Source: Gammaproteobacteria bacterium (lineage in GTDB: Bacteria; Pseudomonadota; Gammaproteobacteria; Steroidobacterales; MnTg04). From it: a stretch of 6,642 nt of DNA. Positions 6,631 through 6,642 of the stretch are shown in pieces. Made by a program: the position numbers and the translations under genes. Under the pieces are notes generated by a model. That model ran no database searches. It was not told the origin of the DNA and saw only the letters and a list, made by a program, of their open reading frames with translations. Location of the stretch: the NCBI GenBank assembly GCA_027297845.1, contig JAPUHG010000212.1, positions 1-6,642 of the forward strand, given 5' to 3'. How positions within the stretch are numbered: position 1 is the stretch's first letter; every line of letters begins with the position of its first letter.

Positions 6631-6642
6631 CACGGCTGCGGC

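Overview
The window looks like a piece of a moderately GC-rich gammaproteobacterial chromosome, probably from an aquatic or uncultured lineage. The main reason is the ybbP-ybbA / tesA arrangement, which matches the E. coli locus in gene order, orientation and protein motifs. The lineage below class level is inference. There is no sign of mobile DNA, CRISPR, tRNA or rRNA. The window is almost entirely coding, with intergenic gaps of 0 to 8 bases.

Region 1 (1-1671, minus strand) holds an ABC exporter of the YbbAP type. The permease is cut by the left edge of the window, and its start lies one base after the stop of the complete ATPase gene. Region 2 (1670-5465, plus strand) is a tightly packed run of four genes, all encoding proteins with a predicted signal peptide or N-terminal membrane anchor. 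They are a TesA-type SGNH esterase/thioesterase, a seven-loop FG-GAP/VCBS protein with a C-terminal ASPIC/UnbV domain (CRTAC1-like), a TPR-repeat protein, and a small unrecognised protein with four cysteines. The first three overlap by their stop and start codons (TTGA and ATGA) and the fourth follows after 6 bases, so one translationally coupled operon is likely. Region 3 (5474-6598, minus strand) converges on this operon with an 8-base gap. It encodes a cytoplasmic TPR-containing 2-oxoglutarate/Fe(II) dioxygenase of the aspartyl/asparaginyl beta-hydroxylase family.

The known part is the envelope-related YbbAP-TesA set. The less ordinary part is that TesA is fused at operon level to a CRTAC1-like and TPR pair plus a small Cys-containing secreted protein, with a beta-hydroxylase next door. 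The Asp/Asn-rich calcium loops of the FG-GAP protein are a conceivable but untested substrate for such a hydroxylase. Another notable point is that ybbA and tesA start on the same CATG, on opposite strands, so there is no intergenic promoter space between them. No clearly new system is proven here; the operon combination is the best candidate for a second look.
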